From Thaumasiovibrio occultus (GTDB lineage Bacteria; Pseudomonadota; Gammaproteobacteria; Enterobacterales; Vibrionaceae): a DNA stretch of 64,000 bases. Each line of letters starts with the position of its first letter. Within the stretch, counting starts at the first letter, position 1. The DNA lies in the NCBI GenBank assembly GCA_019703815.1, contig AP023053.1, positions 110,995-174,994 on the forward strand. The letters run 5' to 3'. The position numbers and the translations under genes were made by a program. Positions 25,772 through 37,300 of the stretch are shown here, piece after piece. The notes beneath the pieces were generated by a model that was given only the letters and a program-made list of their open reading frames with translations, did not search any database and was not told where the DNA came from.

Positions 25772-28700
25772 CTATAGCGCCTCTTCTGGCTCTTTAGCTG
25801 TGGACTGTTCATTGTTTACCGCAGTGGGATGTGTCGTCACTGGAGGCTCAACTGGCGCTGTGTCTTGCGAAGACTTTTTTGTTCCTTGTTCCTCATCCTT
25901 TGGGGGCTGCGGATTTTTATCGCGTCCTAACATCAGCAAACACGGCGTCAGCACCAGCGTTAACACGGTGGCAAACGCAAGACCGCCCGCTATCGCGGTG
26001 GCTAATTGCGACCACCATTGCGTACTTGGCGCACCGAACTCGATTTTACGGTTCATCAAATCGATGTTCATTTCTAAGACCATTGGCATCAGACCTAAAA
26101 TCGTGGTGATGGTGGTCAACATCACGGGGCGCAAACGCTGGGCACCGGTATGCAATACCGCATTGATTTTGTCTAACCCTTTGCGACGCATCGTATTGTA
26201 GGTGTCGATCAATACGATATTATTGTTTACCACAATGCCCGCGAGTGAAATCACCCCGATCCCCGACATAATAATACCGAACGGACGCTGGAACAGCAGC
26301 AGACCAAGGAAGACCCCAACGGTAGAAAACAGCACCGCACTTAAGATCAACCCTGCTTGATAGAAGCTGTTGAATTGAGTGATCAAAATGATTGCCATTG
26401 CCGCGAGGGCAACTAAGAACGCGTACTTGAGGAAGTTTGACGACTGCTCTTGATCTTCGTTTTGACCTTTCACGGCCACATCAACCCCTTCAGGGATCGT
26501 CAGGCCATCAATCATTTTCTCCACATTTGGCAGCATCAAACTGAGGTTTTCGCCATCGTTCATGTCAGCCATGATCTGGATGACTCGCGTTCCGTTAATA
26601 CGGTGAATCGTATTTTGTTTGGGGGCGGCGTTCACTTGTGAAAAGTTCGTGATTGGGATTTGCCCCAATGCGGTTTTGACGCGTAACTCATCGAAGCGGC
26701 CAATATCACGATGCGCCTCAGGGTAGCGTACCAAAATATCCACTTCTTCATCGGTGTCGTCAGGTAAGTAATCGCCCACTTTTAGGCCGTTAGTGACGAA
26801 CTGAACTGTGTTACCGACCAATGTCGCATCAGCACCAAAACGCGCGGCGTCGTCACGATCGATGTTGATTTCCCAATCGATCCCAGGAATATCGCCGTTG
26901 TCTGAGATGTTGGTAAACTGCGGTTGCGCTTCCAGCCAGTTGCGGATCTCACGCATTGTCGCCAACATGGCTTCGCCGTCCGTACCCGCGACTTCGATTA
27001 GCAGATCACTTTCACTTGGTGGCCCGGCTTCAGGGAACTTAAACTCGAGCTCGACCCCTGCAATGTCAGCCGTTTTTCGGCGAAGTTCACCGATGATTTC
27101 TTTAATTGGTCGACGGTATTGCCATTCATGTGGATTGAACTGGATCTGACCAATGCCGTCACCGCCACCAGTGCGCGTATAGAAACTGGCGATCCCTTCC
27201 GTGTCCAGTACGCGGGATTCAATTTCTCTCATTAACGCATCTTGCTCGAAAATCGAAAGATCGCCATGCGAGCGGGCCTTTAGGGTGAAGTTTGGCGGAT
27301 CGACTTCCGGAAAGAATACGACGCCTAGTCCAGCTTTGCCGTAAGCCATCATCACAGTGATCGCGATGATGATTGACGCTAGCAATACTTTGAGCGGGTG
27401 ACGAATGGCCACGTTTAGCGTCGATAGGTAGAGTTTCACCATGCCTTTAGTTTGATCAAAACGCCCCGATTCTATGGCATGGAGCTCGGCACGTCGTGCT
27501 TCACTGACGTGTTGCGGTTTTCCAACCACCACCCCGATTGCGGGGACAAAAAGCAGAGCCATCACCAACGAAGCACTCAAGGTGGCGATCAGCGTTAATG
27601 GCAGATAGCGCATAAACTCACCGGTGGTGTCTGGCCAAAATAGCAGTGGTGCAAAGGCAGCGAGGGTAGTGGCTGTTGAGGCCGTAATTGGCCATGCCAT
27701 ACGTTTGGCTGCTTCTTTGTATGCTGTAACGCGATCTGCTCCTTCTTGCATTCGGCGCTCGGCGTACTCGGTGACAACGATAGCGCCATCAACCAGCATA
27801 CCCACAGCCATGATCAGAGCAAATAGCACGATAATGTTGACTGTGACCCCGCCAACGGCAAGCAACAATAAACCGGTTAAAAAGCTGCCAGGAATGGAAA
27901 TCCCCACCAAAAGTGCGGTACGCATCCCTAAAATGGCAATGATCACAATCACCACCAAAATGATCGCGGAAAGAATGTTGTTTTGCAGATCATTGAGCAT
28001 TCTTTTGACATCTTTCGATTGATCAAAAGTGTACTCAACCAGTAGGTTTTCTGGCCAATCTGGCATTGTCTGCGCTTCTGCAACTACAGCTTTAACGATA
28101 TCTACCGTTTCGATAATGTTTTCGCCGGCACGCTTACTCACATCCAATACCACGGATGGCTGGCCGTTTAAGCGGGCAAAGCTTTCAGGATCGCGAAAGG
28201 AGCGACGGATGGTCGCTATATCGCCAAAGGTTACCACTTGCGTGCCATCGACTTTTACTGGTAGCTCCAAAATATCGGTCAGTGAATCAAAGACAGACGG
28301 GACTTTAACCGAGAAACGGCCGTAACCAGTATCAACAAAACCGGCCGCCACCACACGGTTATTGCGTGAAATCATGTTGAAAACATCGTTCTGATCGAGG
28401 TTGTAGCTCTCCATCAACAGCGGCTCAACGAGCACTTCAACAACGTCTTCACGATCACCGGCAATCTTGACTTCCAATACTTGCTTATAGGATTCGAGCT
28501 CGTCTTGCAGCGCGCGCGCAATTTTGATCACGGTACGCTCAGGAACGGTGCCATAAAGGGCGAGTGATAAAGCAGGCTCTTCAGTGGCTAACGTCACTTC
28601 GTGAACGATGGGATCTTCACTGTCTTCAGGCAGTTTGGCTTTAGCGACATCGACCGCCTCACGCACATCCGTCAACGCTTTATCTAAGTCAGTGCCAACG

Positions 28701-28990
28701 ACGAACTCAAGGATCACGCTGGCATGGCTTTCAGATGCCGCTGAGGTCATCTCCTTTAAGCCTTCAATGGACTGCAGCTCTTTTTCGAGGGGGCGAACCA
28801 GCAAACGCTCTGAGTCAACCGGACTGATCCCTTGGTGCTCGACAGAAACGTAAAGCACGGGAATGGTGATATCAGGATTTGACTCTTTTGGAATGTATTT
28901 GTACGTAAAGGCACCGGCAATCAAGATCACCGCTAACAGGGTTAGCATGGTGCGGGTGCGCGACAGAGCCGCGTTAATTAACGACAGCAT
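25772..28990 (-). CDS. RND efflux pump inner membrane permease
   Basis: A 1072-residue resistance-nodulation-division permease, probably a proton-driven trimeric exporter of drugs or other amphiphiles. The N-terminal helix starts LTLLAVILIAGAFTYKYIP, followed by a porter domain with PDITIPVLYVSVEHQG and LEKELQSIEG. Helix 4 carries the acidic residue in GMLVDGAIVVTEYAE. The second half repeats the fold (VVNNNIVLIDTYNTMR, RLRPVMLTTITTILG). The last ~55 residues are a long Pro/Glu/Thr-rich cytoplasmic tail (PQPPKDEEQGTKKSS). It starts 2 bp after its adaptor gene. No outer membrane channel is encoded here. Not assigned to a named Vex pump. Confidence 0.92.
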   Translation of the reverse strand: MLSLINAALSRTRTMLTLLAVILIAGAFTYKYIPKESNPDITIPVLYVSVEHQGISPVDSERLLVRPLEKELQSIEGLKEMTSAASESHASVILEFVVGTDLDKALTDVREAVDVAKAKLPEDSEDPIVHEVTLATEEPALSLALYGTVPERTVIKIARALQDELESYKQVLEVKIAGDREDVVEVLVEPLLMESYNLDQNDVFNMISRNNRVVAAGFVDTGYGRFSVKVPSVFDSLTDILELPVKVDGTQVVTFGDIATIRRSFRDPESFARLNGQPSVVLDVSKRAGENIIETVDIVKAVVAEAQTMPDWPENLLVEYTFDQSKDVKRMLNDLQNNILSAIILVVIVIIAILGMRTALLVGISIPGSFLTGLLLLAVGGVTVNIIVLFALIMAVGMLVDGAIVVTEYAERRMQEGADRVTAYKEAAKRMAWPITASTATTLAAFAPLLFWPDTTGEFMRYLPLTLIATLSASLVMALLFVPAIGVVVGKPQHVSEARRAELHAIESGRFDQTKGMVKLYLSTLNVAIRHPLKVLLASIIIAITVMMAYGKAGLGVVFFPEVDPPNFTLKARSHGDLSIFEQDALMREIESRVLDTEGIASFYTRTGGGDGIGQIQFNPHEWQYRRPIKEIIGELRRKTADIAGVELEFKFPEAGPPSESDLLIEVAGTDGEAMLATMREIRNWLEAQPQFTNISDNGDIPGIDWEINIDRDDAARFGADATLVGNTVQFVTNGLKVGDYLPDDTDEEVDILVRYPEAHRDIGRFDELRVKTALGQIPITNFSQVNAAPKQNTIHRINGTRVIQIMADMNDGENLSLMLPNVEKMIDGLTIPEGVDVAVKGQNEDQEQSSNFLKYAFLVALAAMAIILITQFNSFYQAGLILSAVLFSTVGVFLGLLLFQRPFGIIMSGIGVISLAGIVVNNNIVLIDTYNTMRRKGLDKINAVLHTGAQRLRPVMLTTITTILGLMPMVLEMNIDLMNRKIEFGAPSTQWWSQLATAIAGGLAFATVLTLVLTPCLLMLGRDKNPQPPKDEEQGTKKSSQDTAPVEPPVTTHPTAVNNEQSTAKEPEEAL

Positions 28991-28992
28991 AA

Positions 28993-30072
28993 TTACTCCC
29001 CTCGCTGGGCAATAACGCTATCGCCATCTCTAACAAAGCCTTGGCCGACGGTGATCACCTCAACGCTGTCACCCAAACCGGCAAGCCACACACCGTTCGG
29101 CTCGACTTTCACAATGTCGATCGGCACAAACAGGACGGTATCATCGTTAGACAAGGTTTTCACCCCCAGGTTACCGGCTTCATCTAAGGCCAATGCTGAT
29201 GGTGCCAGTTTTACTGCTTCGCGCGATTCAAGCTCGATATCAACCGTCGCGCTCATCCCTGCGGTCAGCGCCATTTCAGGGTTATCAATAGCAAGTTCAA
29301 TGGCATAGGTGTTGGTTGTTTCTGATGACACAGTGGCTTGATAGCGCAATACCGCATCGTAGGTTTGATCGTTAAGAAGGGTAATTTTCGCCGGTTGCGC
29401 TTCGCTGACTTGATGAATGTGACGTTCACTCACATCGGCGTTAACGATGAGCGGATCGAGGTCGACGACAAGCGCGACCGGATCGCCCACACCAAGAAAG
29501 TCACCGGGTTGGACATGAATACGCTCAACGATGCCATCAAACGGCGCTTTGATCACGGTGTGTTCTACCGCGAGTTGGGCTGCGCGCAAGCGAGCGCGGG
29601 CTTCCACAACATTGGCTTGCGCTTGGCTCACTGCGACATCACCTTGTAATCCGCGAGAGCGCAGAGAGCGCGCTGCATCGTATTCTTTCTGGCGTACATT
29701 CACTAACGCTTGGGCACCGCGTAGTTGGCTTACGCGGTCGGCGGCTTCAAGTTTGATCAACTCTTGCCCCGCTTCGACACGTTGGCCTTGCGTGACGAGA
29801 CGCTCTTCCACTTGGCCAGCGACTTCGGCCCCCAGGGTGGCTTGGCGATCTGGCGCGGTACGGCCGTAAAGCAAGATATGGCGAGCAACAGCTTCAGACT
29901 CAAAACGGTCGACTTGCACCTTGGCGAGCGGAACATCGAGAGTGGCGGCGGTCTCTTCGATTGCGTTTTCTGCGTTACTCGGTTTGCTGATCAACCAAGC
30001 GGTCAATGCGACCAAAAGGATCAGAGAGATGATCCAAGGGTGTTCAGATAGTCTGAAGCGCGAAATTGCCAT
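28993..30072 (-). CDS. RND efflux periplasmic adaptor subunit
   Basis: A 359-residue membrane fusion protein that bridges the RND permease and a TolC-like channel. One N-terminal helix (WIISLILLVALTAWLI, residues ~13-29) anchors it; there is no lipobox. Then come the barrel-sandwich segment GAEVAGQVEERLVTQGQRVEAG in two stretches, the helical hairpin (LRGAQALVNVRQKEYDAARSL) and the return strand VIKAPFDGIVERI. The beta-barrel region includes GMSATVDIEL. It is the first gene of a two-gene leftward operon. Its start ATG at 30072 follows AAGGA. Confidence 0.92.
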   Translation of the reverse strand: MAISRFRLSEHPWIISLILLVALTAWLISKPSNAENAIEETAATLDVPLAKVQVDRFESEAVARHILLYGRTAPDRQATLGAEVAGQVEERLVTQGQRVEAGQELIKLEAADRVSQLRGAQALVNVRQKEYDAARSLRSRGLQGDVAVSQAQANVVEARARLRAAQLAVEHTVIKAPFDGIVERIHVQPGDFLGVGDPVALVVDLDPLIVNADVSERHIHQVSEAQPAKITLLNDQTYDAVLRYQATVSSETTNTYAIELAIDNPEMALTAGMSATVDIELESREAVKLAPSALALDEAGNLGVKTLSNDDTVLFVPIDIVKVEPNGVWLAGLGDSVEVITVGQGFVRDGDSVIAQRGE

Positions 30073-30349
30073 AGCTGCTGTCCTTGCCAGTATTTAGGTA
30101 GACCTTGCCTGTTGATACAAAACACTATTGATATGTTAAACAGCCCAACCAAAGGTAATGAATGTATTGCAAAGGTTGCGAATTGGTGATTATTTCGCAT
30201 TTATATACGATAAACAAGAAGTAAGGCATTGTTGTAGTAAGAAAACTTATGTTTTTGTGCGGTGAGAAATAAGTTAATAGGCGTATACGACCGGATACCC
30301 CTATATGTTTGATCTGCCTCAACTTTTATTTCGTTATTTGAGTGGTTTG

Positions 30350-31975
30350 TCACTCTGTATGATAGCGGTGTAAATTATCAGTCAGAGTTATGGCGAGGCT
30401 ATTTAGCTGGTGGCTAGCGTCGTTCGTTTCCGTTGCTTGCTGTTGCTGTTGATCTGCGCCGCTCTGTAATTGCGACAGCCAACGGGCAATATCGCGTGTC
30501 ACGACGGTTTGCTCGTTGGCGGCAAGCGCCACTTCGCCATTCTGGTTGCGAATATGCTCCATTTCAGAAGCCAAGGTATCCCACTGACAGCAGGCGGCAT
30601 CGATGTGGTTGACCACGGTTTGGGTATGACGTTTTCCTTGCAGCATGGCTTCAACACTGGCCGCGCTGCCGTGATGGACAGCGGTCATAATGTCTTCAAT
30701 CTCTTTGGTTGAGGTTTGGGTTTTTTGCGCCAGTGAGCGCACTTCATCCGCCACGACGGCAAATCCTCGGCCATGATCGCCGGCTCGGGCCGCTTCAATC
30801 GCCGCGTTAAGGGCGAGCAAATTGGTTTGCTCCGCAATGCTTTGGATCACCGACATCACTTCGTTCACTCGGTCGGTTTGTTCGCTGAGCGATTCTGCGG
30901 CATCGGATGCAGCTTGCATGTTGTTGTCGAGTGTGGCCATCGCACTGAGCAATTCTTGCATCTGTTGTTTGCTGCTCAGCGCGTTTTCCGTGGTGCGCTG
31001 CGCGGAATGAGACACCGTTTGTGCATTCGATGCCACTTGATCGGCAGAGACCGCCAAGCGTTCCACTGCAGAGGCGACCTTGCTGGTTTGCTCTTGCTGC
31101 GCACCAGCCGTTGTGGCTTGCGAGGCGGACAGAGTAGAAATATGGGTTGATGCTTGCTCTAACGATGTCGACGTGGCGGTGAGGGTTGTCAGCATGGTAT
31201 GCAGTTGCTGCGACAGTGAGGCGGTCGCACGATTCACTTTGCCTATTTCGCCAATCGCATTGTTGTTTTTTACCTCCACATGATGGCCTTGGGCGAGCTC
31301 TTCAATTTGATGCACGGTTTGCTCGAGCGGATCGATGATCCAACGTTTGAGCAACCAAGCAATGGAGAGTAGGACAATCAACGCTATCGCAAGCACAGTA
31401 AGAAAGGCTTTCTGTTCAACAGCCACCGACTGGGTGTAGATCTCTTCACTGTGTTTGACGGTGAGCGCTTGTAGGCTGTTACTTAAAGATTCGAGTTGCT
31501 CTGAGGGTTTGCGGTCGATACCGCTCACGGCTTTGTCACCCACTGCCGCATTGAAGCCGCTGTCGATAAAGGCTTGGTAACCTTTACGGTACGCTTGCCC
31601 CATGGCTTGGTGCTCGAGCGCAAAGTCAGATAGCTCTTGCTGCAATTGTGGGTAGTCGGTCAATAGATCAAGCGTGGCTACGGCAAGTTGCTGGATTTCT
31701 TTTTCCTGAGCGAGGAACTGTTGCCAATATTTCGTTCGTTGATCGGTATTGCTGCCGCGTAAGAGCACGTTTTTCCATTCTTGCACTTGTCGTTTGAATT
31801 CCACGTTAATACGTTCAACAGTCCGTTCAGCCTTGATGTCGGTATCAAGCAGTCCGGCGAAGCTTTCTACATTGTGTGTTAACACCATCATCGAGGTTTT
31901 GGCGGTAATGCTCATCAAGCCAATCGAGAGGCCGACCATCAAGAGTAAGATACTGCGTATGCCCATTTTCTTCAT
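30350..31975 (-). CDS. Methyl-accepting chemotaxis protein
   Basis: A 541-residue transmembrane chemoreceptor that signals to CheA/CheW. Helix 1 spans residues ~8-29, a ~165-residue periplasmic helical-bundle sensor follows, and helix 2 ([19 protein letters not shown]) ends near 210. Then come HAMP and the cytoplasmic coiled coil. The highly conserved hairpin tip reads [21 protein letters not shown] and [15 protein letters not shown] (residues ~380-425). There is no C-terminal CheR-binding pentapeptide. Monocistronic. The ligand cannot be predicted. Confidence 0.92.
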   Translation of the reverse strand: MKKMGIRSILLLMVGLSIGLMSITAKTSMMVLTHNVESFAGLLDTDIKAERTVERINVEFKRQVQEWKNVLLRGSNTDQRTKYWQQFLAQEKEIQQLAVATLDLLTDYPQLQQELSDFALEHQAMGQAYRKGYQAFIDSGFNAAVGDKAVSGIDRKPSEQLESLSNSLQALTVKHSEEIYTQSVAVEQKAFLTVLAIALIVLLSIAWLLKRWIIDPLEQTVHQIEELAQGHHVEVKNNNAIGEIGKVNRATASLSQQLHTMLTTLTATSTSLEQASTHISTLSASQATTAGAQQEQTSKVASAVERLAVSADQVASNAQTVSHSAQRTTENALSSKQQMQELLSAMATLDNNMQAASDAAESLSEQTDRVNEVMSVIQSIAEQTNLLALNAAIEAARAGDHGRGFAVVADEVRSLAQKTQTSTKEIEDIMTAVHHGSAASVEAMLQGKRHTQTVVNHIDAACCQWDTLASEMEHIRNQNGEVALAANEQTVVTRDIARWLSQLQSGADQQQQQATETNDASHQLNSLAITLTDNLHRYHTE

Positions 31976-32399
31976 CTGAACTCCTAACCGTGGGGGATGG
32001 CGTCGGACGCCAAGCGGATAACTGATAAAACCATCTTATTACGCATATGTCTTAAAAATGAAACATTCAAGGGCTTGTGTTATCGCTTTGGGTGACTCTT
32101 CAATCTTTGCTGAGACGAAATGTAAAAAGAAGGTTAAAGTGACCCAAAATAATGTGCAGAACCTCAATAAAGTCCCTGAAAGCATTACGTTTATTGCTAA
32201 AAGGTCTTTTAATTCAGTCATTTTTGCCGGTGAAGATATACCGTCACTGCCGGCGTGAACCCGTTCACATCGTTTCGATAAAACTGGAAGAATGATGGCC
32301 AAGGAAAGAGGGCGCTTGACCAAATAGGCAGATAAATTTGTCGTGATGTCTGTGAATTTGAGGGGCGATGTAGAATTTTCTTGATTAGTAAAATTAAAT
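31976..32399. other. Intergenic region between MCP and tetR
   Basis: Two overlapping open frames on opposite strands (32039-32323 minus, 32058-32258 plus) have no Shine-Dalgarno and no recognisable protein character. The region should hold the promoters of the leftward chemoreceptor and the rightward regulator. TTGATT at 32381-32386, followed after 18 bp by TAATAT inside the palindrome, may be the tetR promoter. Confidence 0.45.
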
Positions 32400-32414
32400 C
32401 CGAATAATATTCGA
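32400..32414. promoter_or_regulatory. Palindromic operator upstream of tetR
   Basis: CCGAATAATATTCGA contains the perfect 13-bp palindrome CGAATAATATTCG, centred on A32407. It matches 14 of 15 bases of the reverse complement of the element at 33218-33232. Its location just upstream of the regulator suggests autoregulation by the TetR protein. Confidence 0.7.
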
Positions 32415-32445
32415 ATTTGATATGGGTTATTTGTTTGGGTGTTCT

Positions 32446-33162
32446 ATGCCAATGAGCAGACAGGTAAAACGACAGCAAAGAGAGTGTGAGATCATCAAAG
32501 CCACACTGGACTTGCTGCACGAACAAGGCTTTTTAGATCTAAAAATGGCCGAAGTCGCCAAGGCGAGTGGATGCTCGATGGGGGTGGTTTACTCGCATTT
32601 TGCCAGTAAAGAAGATCTTTTATTGGGTTGTGCCAATGTGATGACCAAGCACAAGCACGATTACCTCAAGAAAGTCCCGAGCTATGATTTGAGCGTTGAG
32701 CTTAGCATAGTGATCATGCCGATCATGATTTGGGAGCACTTTACCCAATACCCAGGCCAATACGAAATCATGCCGATGGCATGTTTACCTTCTGTATGGC
32801 AGCGCGCGTCGACGATGCGGGTTGAAGAGTTGAGCCGAGTGGGGGCAGAGACCCAAGAGTTAACGCGGCCAAAAGTCGAAGAGTTATTGACTAAATACGG
32901 GATCGATACCGTGCATTCGACCCAATTTTTGTGTGGTTTGATGGGGATGGCGATTGGGATCTTCGATATTCAGAACTCAGGCTTTGGCCTAATTGATAGC
33001 AATGCAGACCATTTTTCAGAGCACCATCCATTGTTGGAAAACATTCGCCGTTTTATGGCGGGCTGGGGAATTGATTTAGCGATGACAACGCAAGACTGGC
33101 AGTTGTTACAGCGGATCAGTAATGAAATTATCGCGAGCAGCAGTTGCTTTGGCGAACGTTAA
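32446..33162 (+). CDS. TetR-family transcriptional repressor
   Basis: A 238-residue regulator. The N-terminal DNA-binding domain shows IIKATLDLLHEQGFLDLKM, then the helix-turn-helix VAKASGCSMGVVYSHFASKEDLL (in two stretches), the standard TetR layout. The C-terminal helical domain probably binds a drug or other ligand. The start is chosen at ATG 32446; ATGs at 32452 and 32422 are alternatives, and none has a strong Shine-Dalgarno. It precedes an RND adaptor and permease on the same strand. Matching palindromes before both transcripts suggest it represses itself and the pump. Confidence 0.9.
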   Translation: MPMSRQVKRQQRECEIIKATLDLLHEQGFLDLKMAEVAKASGCSMGVVYSHFASKEDLLLGCANVMTKHKHDYLKKVPSYDLSVELSIVIMPIMIWEHFTQYPGQYEIMPMACLPSVWQRASTMRVEELSRVGAETQELTRPKVEELLTKYGIDTVHSTQFLCGLMGMAIGIFDIQNSGFGLIDSNADHFSEHHPLLENIRRFMAGWGIDLAMTTQDWQLLQRISNEIIASSSCFGER

Positions 33163-33217
33163 GATAAGCCTTGAATACCAAGAAGATGCCGTGGGTGTCT
33201 TTTTATTTTACTAAACC

Positions 33218-33232
33218 CGAATATTATTCGGA
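33218..33232. promoter_or_regulatory. Palindromic operator upstream of the RND adaptor gene
   Basis: CCGAATATTATTCGG is a perfect 15-bp palindrome located 55 bp upstream of the adaptor ATG. TATTAT within it may be a -10 element, so binding would block the polymerase. A further half-similar ATTCGAAT lies at 33244-33251. Confidence 0.75.
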
Positions 33233-33287
33233 TCTCATTCAAGATTCGAATGCACTGAAAAAGTTTGAACGGACTAGGAGAATATTG

Positions 33288-34385
33288 ATGCAAAGAACAA
33301 CGAGGACAGTAGGGAGCATTGCGCTAGCAGTGAGCCTCGTATTGTCAGGCTGTAAAGAGACCACAGCTGAAAATACGGCAAAAGAGCCTGTCGTCAGACC
33401 CGTTCGCCTGTTTACCATTGCTGATACCGACGCTAACAATCTTCGTCGCTTTCCGGCCAACGTATTGGCCAGTGAAGAAGCGATCATCTCATTCCGTGTG
33501 GCCGGTGAGTTGGTGGAGTTTCCGGTTAAACCTGCAGACATCGTCGAAAAAGGTGCGCTGCTGGCAAAGCTAGACGATCGTGATTACCGCACTGACGTAC
33601 AGCTGCGTAAAACTGATTACGATTTGGCGCTGCGTGATTTCGAGCGTGTGAAAACCCTGCGCCAGCGCAACGTGCTCTCGCAAGCGGATTACGATAATGC
33701 GTTAGCTCGTGTTCGTTCAGCGCGTGCGGCGCTGAAGTTGGCAGAAGACCGTTTGGCTGATACCAAACTGGTGGCACCGTTCTCAGGCCGTGTTGCCCAA
33801 ACGGCGGTGGAGAATTTCGAGTTTGTCCAACCACAGCAAACGATTTTGGTACTGCAAAGCGACAACACTTTAGATGTGAGCATTCAGCTGCCAGAAAACA
33901 TTCTTAACCAGATCAACCAAGACAGTGTGAACCCAGACTACCGCCCAACGGTGTCGTTTGCCGGTCGCCCTGACAGTTACCCTGTGACTTACAAGCAACA
34001 CGCAACGCAAGCTACACCGGGTACACAAGCCTATGAAGTGGTGTTCTCATTGGCGGTACCGGAGAACGGTCAAACCATCTATCCGGGCATGGGTGCAACC
34101 CTATCTATGGATATGGCGCAGATCCTGCCGAACATGACCCATTCCGATGCATTTTTAGTGCCCCTGACCGCCGTGTTGGATGACGATGCGTCAAGCCAAG
34201 CACAAGTGTGGGTCTATAACGACGGTATCGTTGAGCCGCGCGCGGTTGAGAAATTGCGTATCACCAATGATGGTGTATTGGTCAGCGGCGATCTGAATGC
34301 AGGTACACAGATCGTGAGTGCAGGTCTGAACCAATTGACGTCGGGCATGACGGTCAAACCGTTAGAGCGTGAGCGAGGTCTGTAA
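33288..34385 (+). CDS. RND efflux periplasmic adaptor lipoprotein
   Basis: A 365-residue membrane fusion protein. The signal peptide ends in the lipobox LVLSGC (cysteine near residue 22), so it is anchored by lipid in the inner membrane. Adaptor features: ISFRVAGELVEFPVKPADIV, a hairpin helix pair around LRQRNVLSQADYDNALARV, the lipoyl return LVAPFSGRVAQTAV and a beta-barrel with YPGMGATLSMD. The ATG at 33288 follows AGGAG; an in-frame start at 33171 lies upstream of the operator and is unlikely. The permease follows after 2 bp. Confidence 0.93.
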   Translation: MQRTTRTVGSIALAVSLVLSGCKETTAENTAKEPVVRPVRLFTIADTDANNLRRFPANVLASEEAIISFRVAGELVEFPVKPADIVEKGALLAKLDDRDYRTDVQLRKTDYDLALRDFERVKTLRQRNVLSQADYDNALARVRSARAALKLAEDRLADTKLVAPFSGRVAQTAVENFEFVQPQQTILVLQSDNTLDVSIQLPENILNQINQDSVNPDYRPTVSFAGRPDSYPVTYKQHATQATPGTQAYEVVFSLAVPENGQTIYPGMGATLSMDMAQILPNMTHSDAFLVPLTAVLDDDASSQAQVWVYNDGIVEPRAVEKLRITNDGVLVSGDLNAGTQIVSAGLNQLTSGMTVKPLERERGL

Positions 34386-34387
34386 TA

Positions 34388-37300
34388 ATGACGGTTGCTG
34401 AATATACGATTAAAAATCGGGTGATCAGTTGGGTCGTGCTACTGCTGCTATTGATCGGCGGTACTCTGGCCTTTACTGGTTTGGGCCGATTGGAGTTTCC
34501 TGAATTCCCGATCCCACAAGCGATGGTGAATACGGCGTATCCGGGTGCATCGCCTGAGCAGGTTGAGGAAGAGGTCACGCTACCGATTGAACGGGCGATT
34601 CTGGAGCTGGAGTACGTGAAAAACGTCGACTCCTTTACCACGCCGGGAATGTCGCAAATCATGGTTGAGCTGGATGAGAAATATCAAGCCGAGCAACAAC
34701 CACAGATTTGGGATGAGTTGCGCCGTAAGATCAATGATGTTCAAGCCGATTTGCCGCCGGGCGTTTATCCGTCACAAGTGGTCGATGACTTTAGTGATGT
34801 GTACGGCATTCTCTATAACATCAGTGGTGAAGACTACAACTATCGCGAGCTAGAAAACTATGCTGATTTCTTGCGTCGTGAGCTTGTGTCGGTGCCGGGG
34901 ATCAAGAAAGTCACCATTGCGGGTCAAGTTGACCAACAGGTAGTGATTGAGATTTCCCAGCAAGATATGCACTCGCTGGGCATCGATCCGAACTGGATCA
35001 TGGGCATCATCAATAACCAGAACGTGGTGTCTAATGCCGGCTCTATGTATGTGCAAGGCCAGTCAGTGCGTATTCACCCAACCGGTGAGTTTACTGATAT
35101 CTCTGAGCTTGAATCTCTGATCATTAGCCCACCGGGCAGCACTCAGATGATCCGCTTGGGCGATATTGCCAGCATCAGCCAGCAGTTCAACGAAACCCCA
35201 ATGAACCTGTATCGCAGCAACGGCAAGCCTGCCTTGTCGCTCGGTCTGTCGTTCTCGAAAGGGGTTAACGTGGTGGATGTGGGTCTGGCGGTAGATGCTA
35301 AATTGGCTGAGCTAGAATCATCACGTCCACTTGGCATGGAACTTACCCGTGTTTACAACCAGCCGAAAGTGGTTGATCAATCGGTCGCCGACTTTCTGAT
35401 CAGCCTTGCTGAAGCGGTCGCGATTGTGATTGTGGTGCTGCTATTTACCATGGGTTTGCGCTCTGGCATTTTGATGGGCGCGATCCTGCTTCTGACGATT
35501 TTGGGCACCTTTATCGGGATGAATATCCTCAATATTGAGATCCAAATTATCTCGTTGGGGGCATTGATCATCGCACTCGGCATGCTGGTGGATAACGCCA
35601 TCGTGATCACCGAAGGGGTGTTGGTCGGCTTGAAGCGCGGCATGAAGAAGCTAGATGCAATCAACTTAGTGGTACGCCAAACTCAGTGGCCACTGTTGGG
35701 TGCGACGGCGATTGCCATCATCGCGTTTGCGCCGATCGGTCTGTCGCCAGATGCGACGGGTGACTTCCTTGGCTCACTGTTTATGGTGTTGCTGATCGCG
35801 CTGTTCTTGTCGTGGATCTTGGCCATTACGTTGACCCCGTTCCTGTGTGAGTTGATGTTCAAAGAAGAGATCGCGCAAGGCGACGATGGCGAAGACGCCG
35901 ATCCTTATAAAGGGTTGATGTTCACCGTCTATCGCAGCTTCTTAATGGCGGCACTGCGTCACCGCATCATTACGGCGGTGCTGACGATGGCGATGTTGGT
36001 TGCCGCGATCATCGGTTTTGGTTTTGTTCGTCAAGCCTTCTTCCCGCCATCAAATACTCCAATGTTCTACGTTGATGTATGGATGCAGCAGGGTACTGAT
36101 ATTCGTCAAAACGAAGAGACGATGAAGCTGGTGGAAGCGCAGGCGTTGTCTTACGACGGTGTGCAGAACGTAACCACTGTCATGGGGATGGGTGCGCAGC
36201 GCTTTATCCTGACGTATGCACCGGAGAAAGTGTATGCCAGTTACAGCCAGTTGATCATTGAAGCGACAGATCTGGATACGATTAAAGGTCTGATCCCTGA
36301 GATGAAAGCGGACTTCGCTGACAAGTACCCAGGCATTCAATTTAAGTTCAAGCTGATGGACTTGGGCCCAGCGCCGGCCGCGAAAGTGGAAGCGCGTTTC
36401 TATGGCTCCGATCCTGAAGTGCTACGTGGATTGGCTGCCCAAGCGCAGACCATTTTGCGCGCCGAGCCAATGGCAACCGATGTGCGTCATTCATGGCGTG
36501 AGAAAACCAGTGTGGTGCGCCCGCAGCTTGATGAAGCCGCCGCGCGTCGCAGTGGCGTCTCCAAGCAAGCGCTAGACAGCACCTTGTTGGTGAACTTCAC
36601 CGGTATGCCGGTAGGCGTTTATCGCGATGGTAGCCACATCATGCCAATGATCATGCGTGCGCCAGACAGCGAACGTTTGGATGCTGACCGTATCAACGAG
36701 CTGCAAATTTGGTCGCAAGAGTACGGCGCGTGGATCCCAATGGAGCAAGTGGTTGATGGCTTTGTGGTCGAGAGTGAAGACTCGCTGATCGTGCGTCGTA
36801 ACTTCCGCCGCATGATTTCGGTGATGGCTGACGTGCGTCCATTTACCGATGACACCGCAGAAGCGCTGCGTCGTCAAGTGATGGAAGAGATCGAAGCGAT
36901 TGAACTGCCTGACGGTTACTCATTCGAGTGGGGCGGTGAGTTTGAAACCCAAGAGATGGCAACAGGTAGCTTGTTCAAGTCTCTTCCTATGGGTTACTTG
37001 GCGATGTTCTTGATCACCATCTTGCTGTTTAACACGGTTCGTCAACCGTTAGCGATTTGGATGACCGTACCGTTGGCCTTGATTGGGGTTTCTGCGGGCT
37101 TGTTGATCCTCAACATTCCGTTCTCGTTCACGGCGCTGCTTGGCCTGCTGAGCTTGTCAGGGATGATCGTGAAAAACGGTATCGTGTTGGTCGAGCAGAT
37201 CCAAATTGAGTCTGAGGAAGGTCTCGATATTAAAGAAGCGATTGTTCACGCGAGTATAGCGCGTATGCGTCCGGTTGTGATGGCGGCGGTTACTACGATG

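Noticed and set aside
32039-32323. Opposing frames between the chemoreceptor and tetR
   Set aside because: Both lack ribosome-binding sites; they mirror each other, as chance frames do.
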